A stretch of 64,000 nucleotides of DNA from positions 1-64,000 of the forward strand of contig JAFQDL010000005.1 in NCBI GenBank assembly GCA_017399265.1, in the 5' to 3' direction. The stretch is from Clostridia bacterium. GTDB lineage: Bacteria > Bacillota > Clostridia > Christensenellales > UBA1242. This document shows positions 49,093-61,133 of the stretch, piece after piece. The stretch's first letter is position 1. Each line of letters begins with the position of its first letter. The notes under the pieces are model-generated. The model did no database searches. It was not told the DNA's origin and worked only from the letters and a program-made list of their open reading frames with translations. A program made the translations under genes and the position numbers.

Positions 49093-49131
49093 TTAAAAAA
49101 TCCTGTACACTTTAACCGCATACAGGAAATT
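49093..49131 (-). terminator. Terminator of the LRR surface protein gene
   Basis: TCCTGTA (49101-49107) pairs with TACAGGA (49121-49127), extended by flanking A and T runs and followed on the minus strand by a T-tract. It ends just after the stop codon and isolates the S10 cluster from the upstream gene. Confidence 0.85.
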
Positions 49132-49134
49132 TTT

Positions 49135-52086
49135 TTAAGATTTATGTAAATATAAACCCTGCCAAACACTAGCTGATTTCAAATTAATTGCATTCTGCGC
49201 ACTATCTGAAACATCAATAGCACTTCCTTCTGTCGCCGATGATGAACTAGCGGTCCACCAGCCAGAAGAATCTTCAAATATAATATTTGTTAACTCTGTG
49301 CAGCCTGAATTAAAAGCTTGTTTACTTATTTTTACAACACTACTAGAAATATTAATCTGCGTCAATTTCGGACAACTAGAGAAAGCATACTGACCAATAT
49401 CTTCAACTTGATTCAGATCAATAGAAGTAATATTTCTTCCCCAAAAAGATGAAGGCCCTAGAGAAGTAATATAATCTGGAATTATAGTAGTATTAACACT
49501 TCCAGTATGCAAAACATTTCCTCTTATAATCGCATTAATACCGCCATCCGTATAATATTTATTTTCTTCATCAACAACTATTGTTGCTAGATTTGGGCTT
49601 CCACCTGCAAAAGCAGCTGAGTTTATAAAAGTAACACTTTTAGGGATGTATAAATTAACAATCTTACAACCTCTAAACGCAAAAGAACCTATCGTCTCTA
49701 ATGTGTCAGACATATTTACTTCAGTAAGTTTAGCACAATTAATAAACACATTATCTTCCAACTCTCTTACGCCTACTAGATTCACTTTTGTTAAAGCACT
49801 ACAATTATTAAATGCCTGACTTTCTACCAAACAATTATCCCCATTGATAGTCAACTCTGTCATTTTATCACAATTTATAAAAGAATACGGGCTTATACAT
49901 TTTAAGGTAGTTGGAAATTGTATGTTTGTAACATTTACACATCCGTTGAATGCATAAGCATATATATATTCTACACCTTCTTCAAACTCAACATTTTTCA
50001 ATCTAGTACAATCTCGAAAAGCATTATCACCAACACCTTTAATATTACCAGGAATAACAACTTCTGTAATAGAAGAATTATCCCGAAACGCGTCGGGGGC
50101 TATTGCAATAACACTCTCTGGAAATTTAGTAGATGCACAACCTACTAGCATCACATTAATACTTGTTTCGATTATAGCATTAGAATTATCTCTAGAATCA
50201 TAAATAGGATTATTATTATCTACAATAATAGATTGCAAAGCATCACAACCACCAAAAGCACGACCACCAATCGACTCTGTCGTAGCTGGAATATAAACTG
50301 CCTCTAATAATTTACACCCATAAAATGCATAAGAACCAATTGTCTTTAAATTATTTGAAAAATCAATACTTGATAAATTCTGACAATCATAAAAAGCATA
50401 TTGACCAATATTTTCCAATTTATCTAAAAATTTAACATTAAACAAACTACTACATTGATAAAAAGCATAATCTCCTATACTTTCAAGGCTGTCTGAAAAT
50501 TTTATATTAGACAAACTACTACATTGATAAAAAGCATAATTTCCTATGCTTTGAAGGCTGTCTGAAAATTTTACATCTATAAGACTAGTACATAAATTGA
50601 ACGCAAAAATATCTATGCTAGTCACTTTGTCCGGGATAACAATATTCAATAATTTAGAACATCTATTAAACGTTCTTTCATTTATAGAAGTTATTTCTCC
50701 AGGTAAATTTATTGAAGAAATTGAATTACTAGCGAAAGCATATGAACCAATCTCTACAACACTTTCAGGCAAAACCACATTAGTAACACTCACACAAGCA
50801 TTAAAAGCAGAACTACCAATACTTCTACAACTATATGGAATTACAATGGGAGAAGATATTGCAATAGAGGCTGCAAAGGCATAATCAGGAATAGCTGTCA
50901 AACTTTTACCCAAATAAATAGTTGTCAGAATAGTATCTCTTAAACCATCAACCATCACCAAATCGTGATTATATCCATTTATCCAACTAGGAATGGTCTT
51001 AACATTATTACCTATATACAACCCTGAAATACCTATATTTCTATCTAACACTCCAGTTACAGCAACAACCGGCTTTGTTTCACCATTAATAGTTACATCA
51101 TCCGGAATAACAACTGAATTCTCTGGCGCAGCCTTTACACTATTTACACCACCTCTAATAGAAACAGAATTAGTAGAAATAGTTGTTAAATCATCAACAA
51201 CATATCCGCCTAAATCTTCATCGTAATTTTCTTCTGTTATTGACACATTACCTGCATAAAATAGCGGATATAGCGTCATATTCTCATCAATAATTGTTTG
51301 ATCTACAAATAAGTTAGTTCTAGCCTCATCTGTATACCAACCAGCAAATACATAACCAGATGAATAGTATTTAGGAACTGTATTTATTGTGGCATATGGC
51401 ATTCCTTGTAATGCAATATAATTGCCTGTAAATTCAGAATAATTACTTACTCCTTCCATATCATATACAATTGCACATTCATTTGGCACTTGCAACAACC
51501 ATTCAAAATTTCCAACATAACTTGCGTTTTTTGCTCCAGCCTCAACCTCTACGATAATATATACATATGTAGTACTATTTGAAACATCAGTCTCAGAAGT
51601 ATTTAACTCTAAAGTCCTAGACGTCCAAGCTTCAATTTCATAAGGAGGATTAATAGTAGACACATTGTTCAATTGAACTGGACTTACATAATACCCAACG
51701 CTCATACTTGTAGCAACAGGCATCTCTATCAAATCCAAATTTAGATAAATACTATCTGAATTGTTAACAAACGAGTATTCAAAGACGATTCTAGTATTTT
51801 CATTTTCAATCCTTATATTTTCTTCACTAGGATTTAATTCACCAGACATTGTTTCTGAAGTGTTATTAAATGTTAAACCTGCCTCACTTCCTAATAACTT
51901 CCATCCACCTTCACCTGTCCAATATCTTGCAGCAACATTAGCATATACATCTTTTACTGTATACCCTACTTTAAAACTTGCTCCCATTGAAGATAATCTA
52001 CTAACAATTACTGTAGCAATTGCAGCAATTAAACCCAATATTATTGTACCAAATATTACTGAGACAACGACGACTTTCTTTTTCAA
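49135..52086 (-). CDS. BspA-like leucine-rich-repeat surface protein with an InlB-type repeat
   Basis: An exported protein of 983 residues. A Lys-led hydrophobic segment (about 5-28) is a signal peptide or membrane anchor. Residues about 35-230 are beta-rich and unidentified. About 232-285 match the Listeria-Bacteroides (InlB B) repeat (GYVFAGWYTDEARTNLF). About 320-940 hold many LRR_5 (BspA/TpLRR) units of the form IGxYAFxxCxxLxxIxF. Two neighbouring units at 50440-50580 are nearly identical in DNA. The end (AIDVSDSAQNAINL) matches a C-terminal motif common in clostridial LRR_5 proteins. No LPXTG motif or lipobox. The start is TTG with GAGG eight bases upstream. Such proteins often mediate adhesion; that role is inferred. 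Confidence 0.9.
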   Translation of the reverse strand: MKKKVVVVSVIFGTIILGLIAAIATVIVSRLSSMGASFKVGYTVKDVYANVAARYWTGEGGWKLLGSEAGLTFNNTSETMSGELNPSEENIRIENENTRIVFEYSFVNNSDSIYLNLDLIEMPVATSMSVGYYVSPVQLNNVSTINPPYEIEAWTSRTLELNTSETDVSNSTTYVYIIVEVEAGAKNASYVGNFEWLLQVPNECAIVYDMEGVSNYSEFTGNYIALQGMPYATINTVPKYYSSGYVFAGWYTDEARTNLFVDQTIIDENMTLYPLFYAGNVSITEENYDEDLGGYVVDDLTTISTNSVSIRGGVNSVKAAPENSVVIPDDVTINGETKPVVAVTGVLDRNIGISGLYIGNNVKTIPSWINGYNHDLVMVDGLRDTILTTIYLGKSLTAIPDYAFAASIAISSPIVIPYSCRSIGSSAFNACVSVTNVVLPESVVEIGSYAFASNSISSINLPGEITSINERTFNRCSKLLNIVIPDKVTSIDIFAFNLCTSLIDVKFSDSLQSIGNYAFYQCSSLSNIKFSDSLESIGDYAFYQCSSLFNVKFLDKLENIGQYAFYDCQNLSSIDFSNNLKTIGSYAFYGCKLLEAVYIPATTESIGGRAFGGCDALQSIIVDNNNPIYDSRDNSNAIIETSINVMLVGCASTKFPESVIAIAPDAFRDNSSITEVVIPGNIKGVGDNAFRDCTRLKNVEFEEGVEYIYAYAFNGCVNVTNIQFPTTLKCISPYSFINCDKMTELTINGDNCLVESQAFNNCSALTKVNLVGVRELEDNVFINCAKLTEVNMSDTLETIGSFAFRGCKIVNLYIPKSVTFINSAAFAGGSPNLATIVVDEENKYYTDGGINAIIRGNVLHTGSVNTTIIPDYITSLGPSSFWGRNITSIDLNQVEDIGQYAFSSCPKLTQINISSSVVKISKQAFNSGCTELTNIIFEDSSGWWTASSSSATEGSAIDVSDSAQNAINLKSASVWQGLYLHKS
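50440..50580 (-). repeat. Near-identical tandem LRR units
   Basis: Two consecutive units of about 69 bp, both encoding SIGxYAFYQCSSL, differ at only a few positions, which indicates recent duplication within the LRR array. Confidence 0.7.
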
Positions 52087-52123
52087 AACACTATCCTCGC
52101 ATTACTTATTTAAATATATATTA

Positions 52124-52153
52124 TATATATAATTTTAACTTGTGACTTGTCAA
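52124..52153 (-). promoter_or_regulatory. Promoter of the LRR surface protein gene
   Basis: On the minus strand, TTGACA (52153-52148) and TATATA (52129-52124) are 18 bp apart, 38 bp before the TTG start codon. Confidence 0.65.
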
Positions 52154-52269
52154 GAAAAATACAAGAATACAATTAAAGATCTATAATTTTCAACACTTAT
52201 CTAATTCAAACTCCCAAAAGAATCAGCAGACTACAAAAAAACATCAAAAAAATTTAAACATAGTATTTT

Positions 52270-53235
52270 TTAGCTCAATATATTTAAGACAAGCATATCC
52301 ACAGCATTAATTGGCGTGATTTGACTAGTTTTTATCTGATACTCCAAAGATATGCATAGATCATTAATTTCCTTTAATTTCTTAGGTTTGAAATATTTAG
52401 CCTGCTCTAAACATTTCTTTGCTGCATATTCTTTAATGTCTAGATAATTTGCAGCATCTACAATATTATCTTTTGTTATAGACAAATGCAACATTCTTCT
52501 AAAATGTGAATAAATAAGCGCAAGCAAACCCTGATAACCATTTTTCTTTTGCTTTAAATCATTGAGTATCTCATATACTTTATTGACGTTCTTTTTCCCC
52601 AAACTCTCAGTTAGATCATAGATTTTATATTCAAAACTTTTATTAGTCAAAATCTCTATATCATCTTTTGTAATTTCATCAACAGAATAATTTGTTAACT
52701 TACCAACCTCATTCATTGCCATCATAATATCAAAACCACAATATTGCAATAGAATTTGAGCATTTTGCATAGTAATGCTTTTGCCCGCTTTTGCGACTTC
52801 GCTTTGTATTAATTTAACAGCAATCTCTGCCCTCACCTCATCGCAATCAACTTGGCATATCTTATGTGTATCAAATTGTTTTAAATTCTCATTACAACTT
52901 CCAGTTTTAATGATCAAAACATTTTCAAAATTATCTTCTTCAAAATATTTCTTTAAAGCATCAATATTTTTTAATTTTATATGCTTAGAAGATATATCAA
53001 CATACACTATCTTGTATTTTGACATCAAAGCAGGCGTCATTAATGCAGACACGACATTATTAAAATCCACCTCTAAATCATTAAACTTAATTTCATTCAA
53101 TTCTCTGAATTGTACATCTAGTTTATCCAAAATTAGTGAATACGCTTTATCCAACAAAAAAACATCTTTACCAGACAAAACATAGTTCCATTCAATTTTA
53201 CTATTCAAACTTCTTTTTAACTCTTCGAACTTCAT
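52270..53235 (-). CDS. holA: DNA polymerase III subunit delta
   Basis: Clamp-loader subunit that opens the beta sliding clamp. The 321 residues show the family layout: an N-terminal AAA+-like domain (NYVLSGKDVFLLDKAY), the central SVDEITKDDIEIL region and the C-terminal collar helices. I choose ATG 53235, which follows a GAGGTG site and lies 1 bp after the comEC stop; a TTG-initiated frame four codons longer overlaps that site. The comEC-holA order is typical of Firmicutes. Confidence 0.92.
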   Translation of the reverse strand: MKFEELKRSLNSKIEWNYVLSGKDVFLLDKAYSLILDKLDVQFRELNEIKFNDLEVDFNNVVSALMTPALMSKYKIVYVDISSKHIKLKNIDALKKYFEEDNFENVLIIKTGSCNENLKQFDTHKICQVDCDEVRAEIAVKLIQSEVAKAGKSITMQNAQILLQYCGFDIMMAMNEVGKLTNYSVDEITKDDIEILTNKSFEYKIYDLTESLGKKNVNKVYEILNDLKQKKNGYQGLLALIYSHFRRMLHLSITKDNIVDAANYLDIKEYAAKKCLEQAKYFKPKKLKEINDLCISLEYQIKTSQITPINAVDMLVLNILS

Positions 53236-53236
53236 T

Positions 53237-55456
53237 TTACACCTCAATAATATACTCTTTTAATTTATACAACTGCACACTATTACTATCAATATTACTA
53301 CTACCACACACTAGTTTATCGTATTTAAAATCAAAATCTAGTAAGTTATGCTCTTCATTATCACAAACCAACAAATCAAATTTGTTATTTAGACTCGATG
53401 CAATAAAATTTAAATCTGCAACACTATCTGATACTACATAGCCAACACTACCATCATTAGTCTCGATATTAATAAACACTAAATCATTCGTGTTATTATA
53501 CACAAATCCAAGCTTTGTGTTTTTAAAAATAATATCTGTATTATAACACACAATCTGAGCATCACCAAAATCAATTTTATTAAACAGTCTTAGTTGAGAC
53601 TCATGAATATACACAGTTTCACAATTGTATGAAGCTATAAATTCATTAACCTCTTTGTAATCATTTATCGTAAAATCATACAAAAGTAATGCATCTATTT
53701 TATTAATTTTTCGCTCATTGCAAAAAGTATTAGTATACTTATTAGGCACACCAATTACCAATTTTGAGTTATTGTCTATATAGATTTTTGAAATATTTTT
53801 ATAATTATGTTGCAGTAGTAACTGATTTCCATTATAATTGATACTCTGAGAATTTAATACAATTATCAATACAGCTACGATACTAAGAAATGATAAAAGA
53901 ATCGGCTTAATCTTTTTGGAATTAAAAAAGAATCTTGACAAATATGCCAATATTAATATTAAGCCAAACACCCAATAACCCACTCTAAATACAGACACAA
54001 CACCAAATGGAATATTAGAAAACCATCTCACAATAGATGTAACCACTTGCAATCCTATGCTTGGAATAATCAAACTCCAAGATAAGAATGGTATTAATGC
54101 AATAAACAAAAAATAAAACAACAATGCAAAGACTATTGTAAATAGTGGAATTATAAATAAATTAGCAACTACAGAAATAAAAGAAGCAGTTCCGAAATTA
54201 TTTGCAAGTATAGGAAATGTAACTAAAGTAACACATATACTAGCACCCAATGGCGAACTAATAAATCTAGGCACTTTTATCTTGTCTAAAAGTTTACATA
54301 ATTCAGGCGCTAACGTAATGATAGCAAAAATACAACTAAAAGATAATTGAAAACCCACTTCAAATAAAGATAGTGGAGAAAATAACAAAATTAATACTCC
54401 TGCTATACTTAAAGAGTTAAGCACATCATATCTAAACCCCCATACTCTAGTAAATAAAAGGACAAGACTCATTATAGTAGCCCTCATTACAGAAGCTGCA
54501 AAACCGCAAAGATAAGCATAAAAGAACAATACACTAGCAACCGATACAAAACAAAGCCACCGGTATATTTTATACCCAACTTTTAATTTTTTTAATAAAC
54601 CATGAACTAACAAATAAACAATACCACTCAACACACCCACATGCAAACCTGATACACAAAGCAAATGAGTTACACCCGCAACATCAAAGGTAGAATACAA
54701 ACTTTTATCTAAAACAGATTTGTCTCCAAATAACATACTATATGCCAAATTTGCATTAGTTTCTGTCATATTGTCTGCAAATATTGTTTTTAACCCGTTT
54801 AAAATACCATTCTTAAAACTTTGTTTATTTTCTAAAATTTGTACATCTTTGACATTGTCTACAACAATAGTATATCCCACGCCATCGATAACTTTACTTA
54901 CATCATCAGTATCAAAAACATTATTACTTATAATATCACCCTGCACCGAGACGACACTTCCAATCTCAAAATTATAATATCCAGACAAATACAAACTGCC
55001 ATTCGAAATCAATTCTACAGATATGTCTTCGTTTTCAAATTTTATATCTTTCAATACCAAACTTGTACCATATTCATATGTCGTAATCTTATCTATAGTT
55101 GCTACAATCTGTCCGCTATCATTTATTTGCATATCTTTAGACTTTAACTCATTTAGCGTCATATTTGTAACAAACACCCCTAAGAAAAAAGATATAACAA
55201 CCACAATAATACAACTACAATATTTCAAACATTTTTGAAAATCAAATCTATATATTTTTTTCTTCTTATTTAGTGAAACAATTATCGCCACCACTAAAAA
55301 TACCATAGTCACACTTAAGATAATATATATAGGCAATAAAAAATACTCTTTGCCTTTAATTACTAAGTTATAGCAAAGTAGAACGCCTAATAATAAACCA
55401 ACAAAGGCTAAAAAAGGACTCCTAATATTAAAGTGTCGTATATTATTTCTTTTCAT
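53237..55456 (-). CDS. comEC: ComEC/Rec2-type DNA uptake channel with degenerate metallo-beta-lactamase-like domain
   Basis: Predicted multi-helix membrane protein of 739 residues that would carry single-stranded DNA across the membrane in transformation. N-terminal helices precede an OB-like DUF4131 region (about 95-200). The competence domain (about 220-510) contains THLLCVSGLHVGVLSG and the following conserved helices. The C-terminal 190 residues have the strand order of the MBL-like domain, but the metal motif HxHxDH is absent; the corresponding stretch reads LLLYDFTINDYKEV. No comEA is visible upstream. Whether the cell is naturally competent cannot be told. Confidence 0.9.
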   Translation of the reverse strand: MKRNNIRHFNIRSPFLAFVGLLLGVLLCYNLVIKGKEYFLLPIYIILSVTMVFLVVAIIVSLNKKKKIYRFDFQKCLKYCSCIIVVVISFFLGVFVTNMTLNELKSKDMQINDSGQIVATIDKITTYEYGTSLVLKDIKFENEDISVELISNGSLYLSGYYNFEIGSVVSVQGDIISNNVFDTDDVSKVIDGVGYTIVVDNVKDVQILENKQSFKNGILNGLKTIFADNMTETNANLAYSMLFGDKSVLDKSLYSTFDVAGVTHLLCVSGLHVGVLSGIVYLLVHGLLKKLKVGYKIYRWLCFVSVASVLFFYAYLCGFAASVMRATIMSLVLLFTRVWGFRYDVLNSLSIAGVLILLFSPLSLFEVGFQLSFSCIFAIITLAPELCKLLDKIKVPRFISSPLGASICVTLVTFPILANNFGTASFISVVANLFIIPLFTIVFALLFYFLFIALIPFLSWSLIIPSIGLQVVTSIVRWFSNIPFGVVSVFRVGYWVFGLILILAYLSRFFFNSKKIKPILLSFLSIVAVLIIVLNSQSINYNGNQLLLQHNYKNISKIYIDNNSKLVIGVPNKYTNTFCNERKINKIDALLLYDFTINDYKEVNEFIASYNCETVYIHESQLRLFNKIDFGDAQIVCYNTDIIFKNTKLGFVYNNTNDLVFINIETNDGSVGYVVSDSVADLNFIASSLNNKFDLLVCDNEEHNLLDFDFKYDKLVCGSSNIDSNSVQLYKLKEYIIEV

Positions 55457-55464
55457 ACACTTTC

Positions 55465-55493
55465 ATTATACATCGGAATCCAATTTTTCACAA
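55465..55493 (-). promoter_or_regulatory. Promoter placed almost on the comEC start codon
   Basis: On the minus strand, TTGTGA (55493-55488) and TATAAT (55470-55465) are 17 bp apart. The expected transcription start is about 2-3 bases before the ATG at 55456, giving a nearly leaderless mRNA. Confidence 0.5.
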
Positions 55494-55511
55494 ATATTTA
55501 ATTATTAATTA

Positions 55512-55859
55512 CTACACAAATCCAAGACTTATCAAAATAGCATTATCTACACTTTGCATCTTTAGATCACTTAACTCACCTATCTTTTCTTTTAATCTTT
55601 TTTTATCTATAGTTCTAAGCTGCTCTAATAAAACCACAGAATCTTTAACTAAACCAAAATCTTTAGCAGGCAATTCTATATGTGTAGGTATTTTTGCTTT
55701 ATTAATTTGACTAGTAATAGCAGACACAATAACTGTAGGGCTATATTTATTGCCTACATTATTCTGTATTATCAATACAGGTCTAACACCCCCTTGCTCA
55801 CTTCCAACAACAGGGCTCAAATCTGCATAATATAATTCACCTCTTTTAATATCATTCAT
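55512..55859 (-). CDS. MazF/PemK-family mRNA endoribonuclease toxin
   Basis: 115 residues of the NdoA/MazF family of toxin-antitoxin mRNA interferases. Family features are [26 protein letters not shown] (residues about 4-29), the RPVLIIQNN strand, [11 protein letters not shown] and the C-terminal [13 protein letters not shown] with its conserved Arg and Asp. The start overlaps the end of the preceding 80-codon gene by eight bases, so the two are co-translated. The upstream gene is the natural antitoxin candidate. Confidence 0.93.
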   Translation of the reverse strand: MNDIKRGELYYADLSPVVGSEQGGVRPVLIIQNNVGNKYSPTVIVSAITSQINKAKIPTHIELPAKDFGLVKDSVVLLEQLRTIDKKRLKEKIGELSDLKMQSVDNAILISLGFV

Positions 55860-56094
55860 GCATTATCCACTTCAAATAATTAATATAATCGTCATTTAAA
55901 AGTCCCATAAGCCTATTACAATCATCAACACAAAACTCAGGATATTCAATGTAAAAGTCCTCAAACAACTTTTCATCAATATCTACTTTCATATTATGAA
56001 TATTAGACTTAATTTTGTTAACATTATTACCTTGACTATATAAATGATTGGCATATTGAATAAAATTATTCGAAGCATACTTATCTTTTTTCAT
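55852..56094 (-). CDS. Small protein upstream of mazF, candidate antitoxin of unknown family
   Basis: An 80-residue acidic and polar protein that I do not recognise. It lacks the ribbon-helix-helix sequence usual for the NdoAI antitoxins of Firmicutes MazF proteins, and the AbrB-like start of MazE. The N-terminal half is Asn/Lys-rich; the C-terminal half has an acidic, aromatic stretch ([17 protein letters not shown]). Position and overlap with mazF support the antitoxin idea; the sequence alone does not. Confidence 0.6.
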   Translation of the reverse strand: MKKDKYASNNFIQYANHLYSQGNNVNKIKSNIHNMKVDIDEKLFEDFYIEYPEFCVDDCNRLMGLLNDDYINYLKWIMHE

Positions 56095-56156
56095 TATTTC
56101 TCGCTTAGTTATCTGATTTTATAAAAAATTTATCGCTTTTATTTATTTTTCGACAA

Positions 56157-56187
56157 CAAAAAAAAGCACCATCATTTATTATGGTGC
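56157..56187 (-). terminator. Terminator of the yigZ-recX-acpS genes
   Basis: GCACCAT (56166-56172) pairs with ATGGTGC (56181-56187) around an eight-base loop, followed on the minus strand by eight T. It lies just beyond the acpS stop codon. Confidence 0.9.
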
Positions 56188-56214
56188 GCAAAGTATCATA
56201 AATTATTTATAAAT

Positions 56215-56577
56215 TTAGTAAACAATGCAGACGGCTACGGCAACTGATGTAGAATCAGATATACTTATAGATATATTACTAAAACCCATTTCATTAAATT
56301 TCTGCCCAGCTTCATCAGTCAACTTAATATGTGGACGTCCCAAATCATCATAAAATATACCAATTTCCTTTAAATCTATACCACGACCTATTCCTATTCC
56401 TAAAGCCTTTAAAAAAGCTTCTTTACACGAATAATACCCTGCTAAAATTTGAGCTTTGTTATTTGATTTTTTTACAAATTCTATTTCTTCTTGCGTAAAA
56501 AATTTATTTAAAAATGTCTCTTTTTCGCAAAGTTTTTCCATTCTATTAATATCTAATACATCAATCCCAATTTCCAT
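56215..56577 (-). CDS. acpS: Holo-[acyl-carrier-protein] synthase
   Basis: Transfers 4'-phosphopantetheine from CoA to the serine of acyl carrier protein. At 120 residues it is normal length, with IGIDVLDINRMEKL (the Mg-binding Asp in GIDV) and YYSCKEAFLKALGIGIGRG (Glu and Lys of the active site). Its start lies 17 bases inside recX, and its ribosome site (AAGGAG) is formed by the recX C-terminal codons. Confidence 0.95.
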   Translation of the reverse strand: MEIGIDVLDINRMEKLCEKETFLNKFFTQEEIEFVKKSNNKAQILAGYYSCKEAFLKALGIGIGRGIDLKEIGIFYDDLGRPHIKLTDEAGQKFNEMGFSNISISISDSTSVAVAVCIVY

Positions 56578-57196
56578 ATTTTTCTCCTTGCTTTAATGTA
56601 TTAATTGCAGTCTTTATATCATCGTACGAAAATCCACGTGATGCCAAAAATCTAATACACTTTTGAGTATTCTTTTCATTTAATTCCATATTTTTAGCCT
56701 TTTTTATAAGGCATGCATAGCACTTATTATACTCATCTTCTATCTCATTTTCGTTAAAATAATCATCAATATCTTTTTGCGATATTCCTTTTTGTTTTAA
56801 ATTTTGTATTATTTTATTTTGCCCAAATTTAGAACTATAAGTATTAATATAAGATTTTATATAATTTATATCATCTATATATTTATATTCAATCAACTTG
56901 TCTATAACATATTCTATAATATCGGTATCGAATTCTTTTTTCTTAAGATAATCTCTCACTTGCTTTTTTGTCTTTAGTGCATTCGTTACATATTTTGCAA
57001 CAAAATTTAAAGCTAATTCTTTTTCGCTAGCCGCAATAATTTGCTTTAATTTTTCTTCCTCGATTTCTTTACCAACTTTAAGTCCATATTTAACACAAGT
57101 ATCCAAATACACCCTGCTATAAAACTCATCATCAATAAAGAGATTAACCTTTTGTTTATTGTTTTTTTGTACTTCCAGTTTTGTAATTTTACCCAT
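56561..57196 (-). CDS. recX: Regulatory protein RecX
   Basis: Helical-repeat protein that modulates RecA filaments. 211 residues with the family pattern of three-helix repeats: ALNFVAKYVTNALKTKKQVRDYLKKK, then VIDKLIEYKYIDDINYIKSYI and a final FLASRGFSYDDIKTAI segment. recA itself is not in the window. The start directly follows the yigZ stop codon and the 3' end overlaps acpS. Confidence 0.88.
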   Translation of the reverse strand: MGKITKLEVQKNNKQKVNLFIDDEFYSRVYLDTCVKYGLKVGKEIEEEKLKQIIAASEKELALNFVAKYVTNALKTKKQVRDYLKKKEFDTDIIEYVIDKLIEYKYIDDINYIKSYINTYSSKFGQNKIIQNLKQKGISQKDIDDYFNENEIEDEYNKCYACLIKKAKNMELNEKNTQKCIRFLASRGFSYDDIKTAINTLKQGEKYGNWD

Positions 57197-57790
57197 CTAA
57201 AATACTTCTTCTCCTAAATCTTCAAATGAAGATGATACTTGTCTTATTCTTTGAACAGAATCTTCATCTTTTACTAACACACACAGCTCTACTTTTTTAT
57301 CTGCAATATTAGAATAATCTATATTTAAAATTCTATAATTTTCGTTATTTTGATATAAATATAGGCTATCATAAGGAATTTGGGCAATTACTTTTTTCCC
57401 AAAAACTAGTTCTACAATATCACACTCATCAATTACTGCTTTTGCACTTCCTGCATATGCCCTAACTAAACCACCAGCACCTAGCTTAATACCACCAAAA
57501 TATCTTACAACTATAACCAAAACATTTGTTAAATTTTGTTTTTTAATAATATCAAGAATAGGCTTGCCAGCTGTACCACTTGGCTCTCCATCATCACTAC
57601 ATCTTTCTTTCGCTGGTTTTGATAATACATATGCGTATACAACATGTGTAGCATCGGAATATTTATGATTATATTCATCAATAATCCTTTCTGCATACTC
57701 CTCATTATTTATTTTGATTGCAAATGCCAAAAATTTAGATTTTTTTATTAATATTTCACTTGATTTATCTTCTACTATTACTTTCATCAT
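57197..57790 (-). CDS. yigZ: YigZ/IMPACT-family protein
   Basis: 197 residues of the UPF0029/IMPACT family. The diagnostic stretch DDGEPSGTAGKPIL is present, followed by NVLVIVVRYFGGIKLGAGGLVRAY and a C-terminal ferredoxin-like domain. Related proteins affect translation or act as putative proteases, but the molecular role is unsettled. First gene of the yigZ-recX-acpS transcript. Confidence 0.92.
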   Translation of the reverse strand: MMKVIVEDKSSEILIKKSKFLAFAIKINNEEYAERIIDEYNHKYSDATHVVYAYVLSKPAKERCSDDGEPSGTAGKPILDIIKKQNLTNVLVIVVRYFGGIKLGAGGLVRAYAGSAKAVIDECDIVELVFGKKVIAQIPYDSLYLYQNNENYRILNIDYSNIADKKVELCVLVKDEDSVQRIRQVSSSFEDLGEEVF

Positions 57791-57809
57791 TCCTCTTCTT
57801 TATAGTACT

Positions 57810-57837
57810 AGTATAGACGAAAAAAAATTTTTTTCAA
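57810..57837 (-). promoter_or_regulatory. Promoter of yigZ-recX-acpS
   Basis: On the minus strand, TTGAAA (57837-57832) and TATACT (57815-57810) are 16 bp apart, about 20 bp before the yigZ start codon, with a GAGG-type site between. Confidence 0.6.
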
Positions 57838-57843
57838 AGCGAT

Positions 57844-57878
57844 AAAAAAAGCATTGTTTTAAAAACAACGCCTTTTAC
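57844..57878 (-). terminator. Terminator of eno
   Basis: A 15-bp stem with two wobble pairs (57846-57860 with the complement ending at 57876), T-tract on the minus strand, immediately after the enolase stop codon. Confidence 0.8.
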
Positions 57879-57881
57879 TTA

Positions 57882-59255
<1,374 letters not shown>

Positions 59256-59281
59256 TTAACAACTACATTTTTCAAAGATTT

Positions 59282-59312
59282 TAAAAAAATATTGTACAAT
59301 CACGTACAATAT

Positions 59313-59314
<2 letters not shown>
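59282..59314 (-). terminator. Terminator of mnmA
   Basis: An 11-bp stem (AAATATTGTAC 59287-59297, GTACAATATTT 59304-59314) overlapping the mnmA stop codon, followed on the minus strand by seven T. Confidence 0.8.
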
Positions 59315-61014
<1,700 letters not shown>

Positions 61015-61046
61015 ATAGTTTTCTCCATTTACTTATTATCTCAACC

Positions 61047-61076
61047 ATTCTATCACAAATTTGATACTAATGTAAA
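61047..61076 (-). promoter_or_regulatory. Promoter of the TM2-protein/mnmA pair
   Basis: On the minus strand, TTTACA (61076-61071) and TAGAAT (61052-61047) are 18 bp apart, about 32 bp before the start codon, with TGGAG between. Confidence 0.6.
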
Positions 61077-61087
61077 TCTTTTATTGA

Positions 61088-61122
61088 ATAAAAAAAACTA
61101 TGACCAATATTAATCATAGTTT
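61088..61122 (-). terminator. Terminator of rpmF
   Basis: AAACTATGA (61095-61103) pairs with TCATAGTTT (61114-61122), with a T-tract on the minus strand, 11 bp beyond the rpmF stop codon. Confidence 0.88.
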
Positions 61123-61133
61123 CTAAAATCAAC

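Larger units (their letters stand above)
48614..49134 (-). promoter_or_regulatory. Promoter and leader region of the S10-spc-alpha cluster
   Basis: No gene fits in this 521-bp gap. It holds, in minus-strand order, the terminator of the LRR protein gene, an upstream promoter at 49045-49073, the main promoter at 48873-48901, and a leader of about 250 nt. Near 48690-48710 the leader contains ACACCCGGAGCAGTGT, a GC-rich hairpin in otherwise AT-rich sequence. Similar hairpins occur before rpsJ in related bacteria. An L4-binding regulatory structure is plausible but unproven. Confidence 0.6.
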
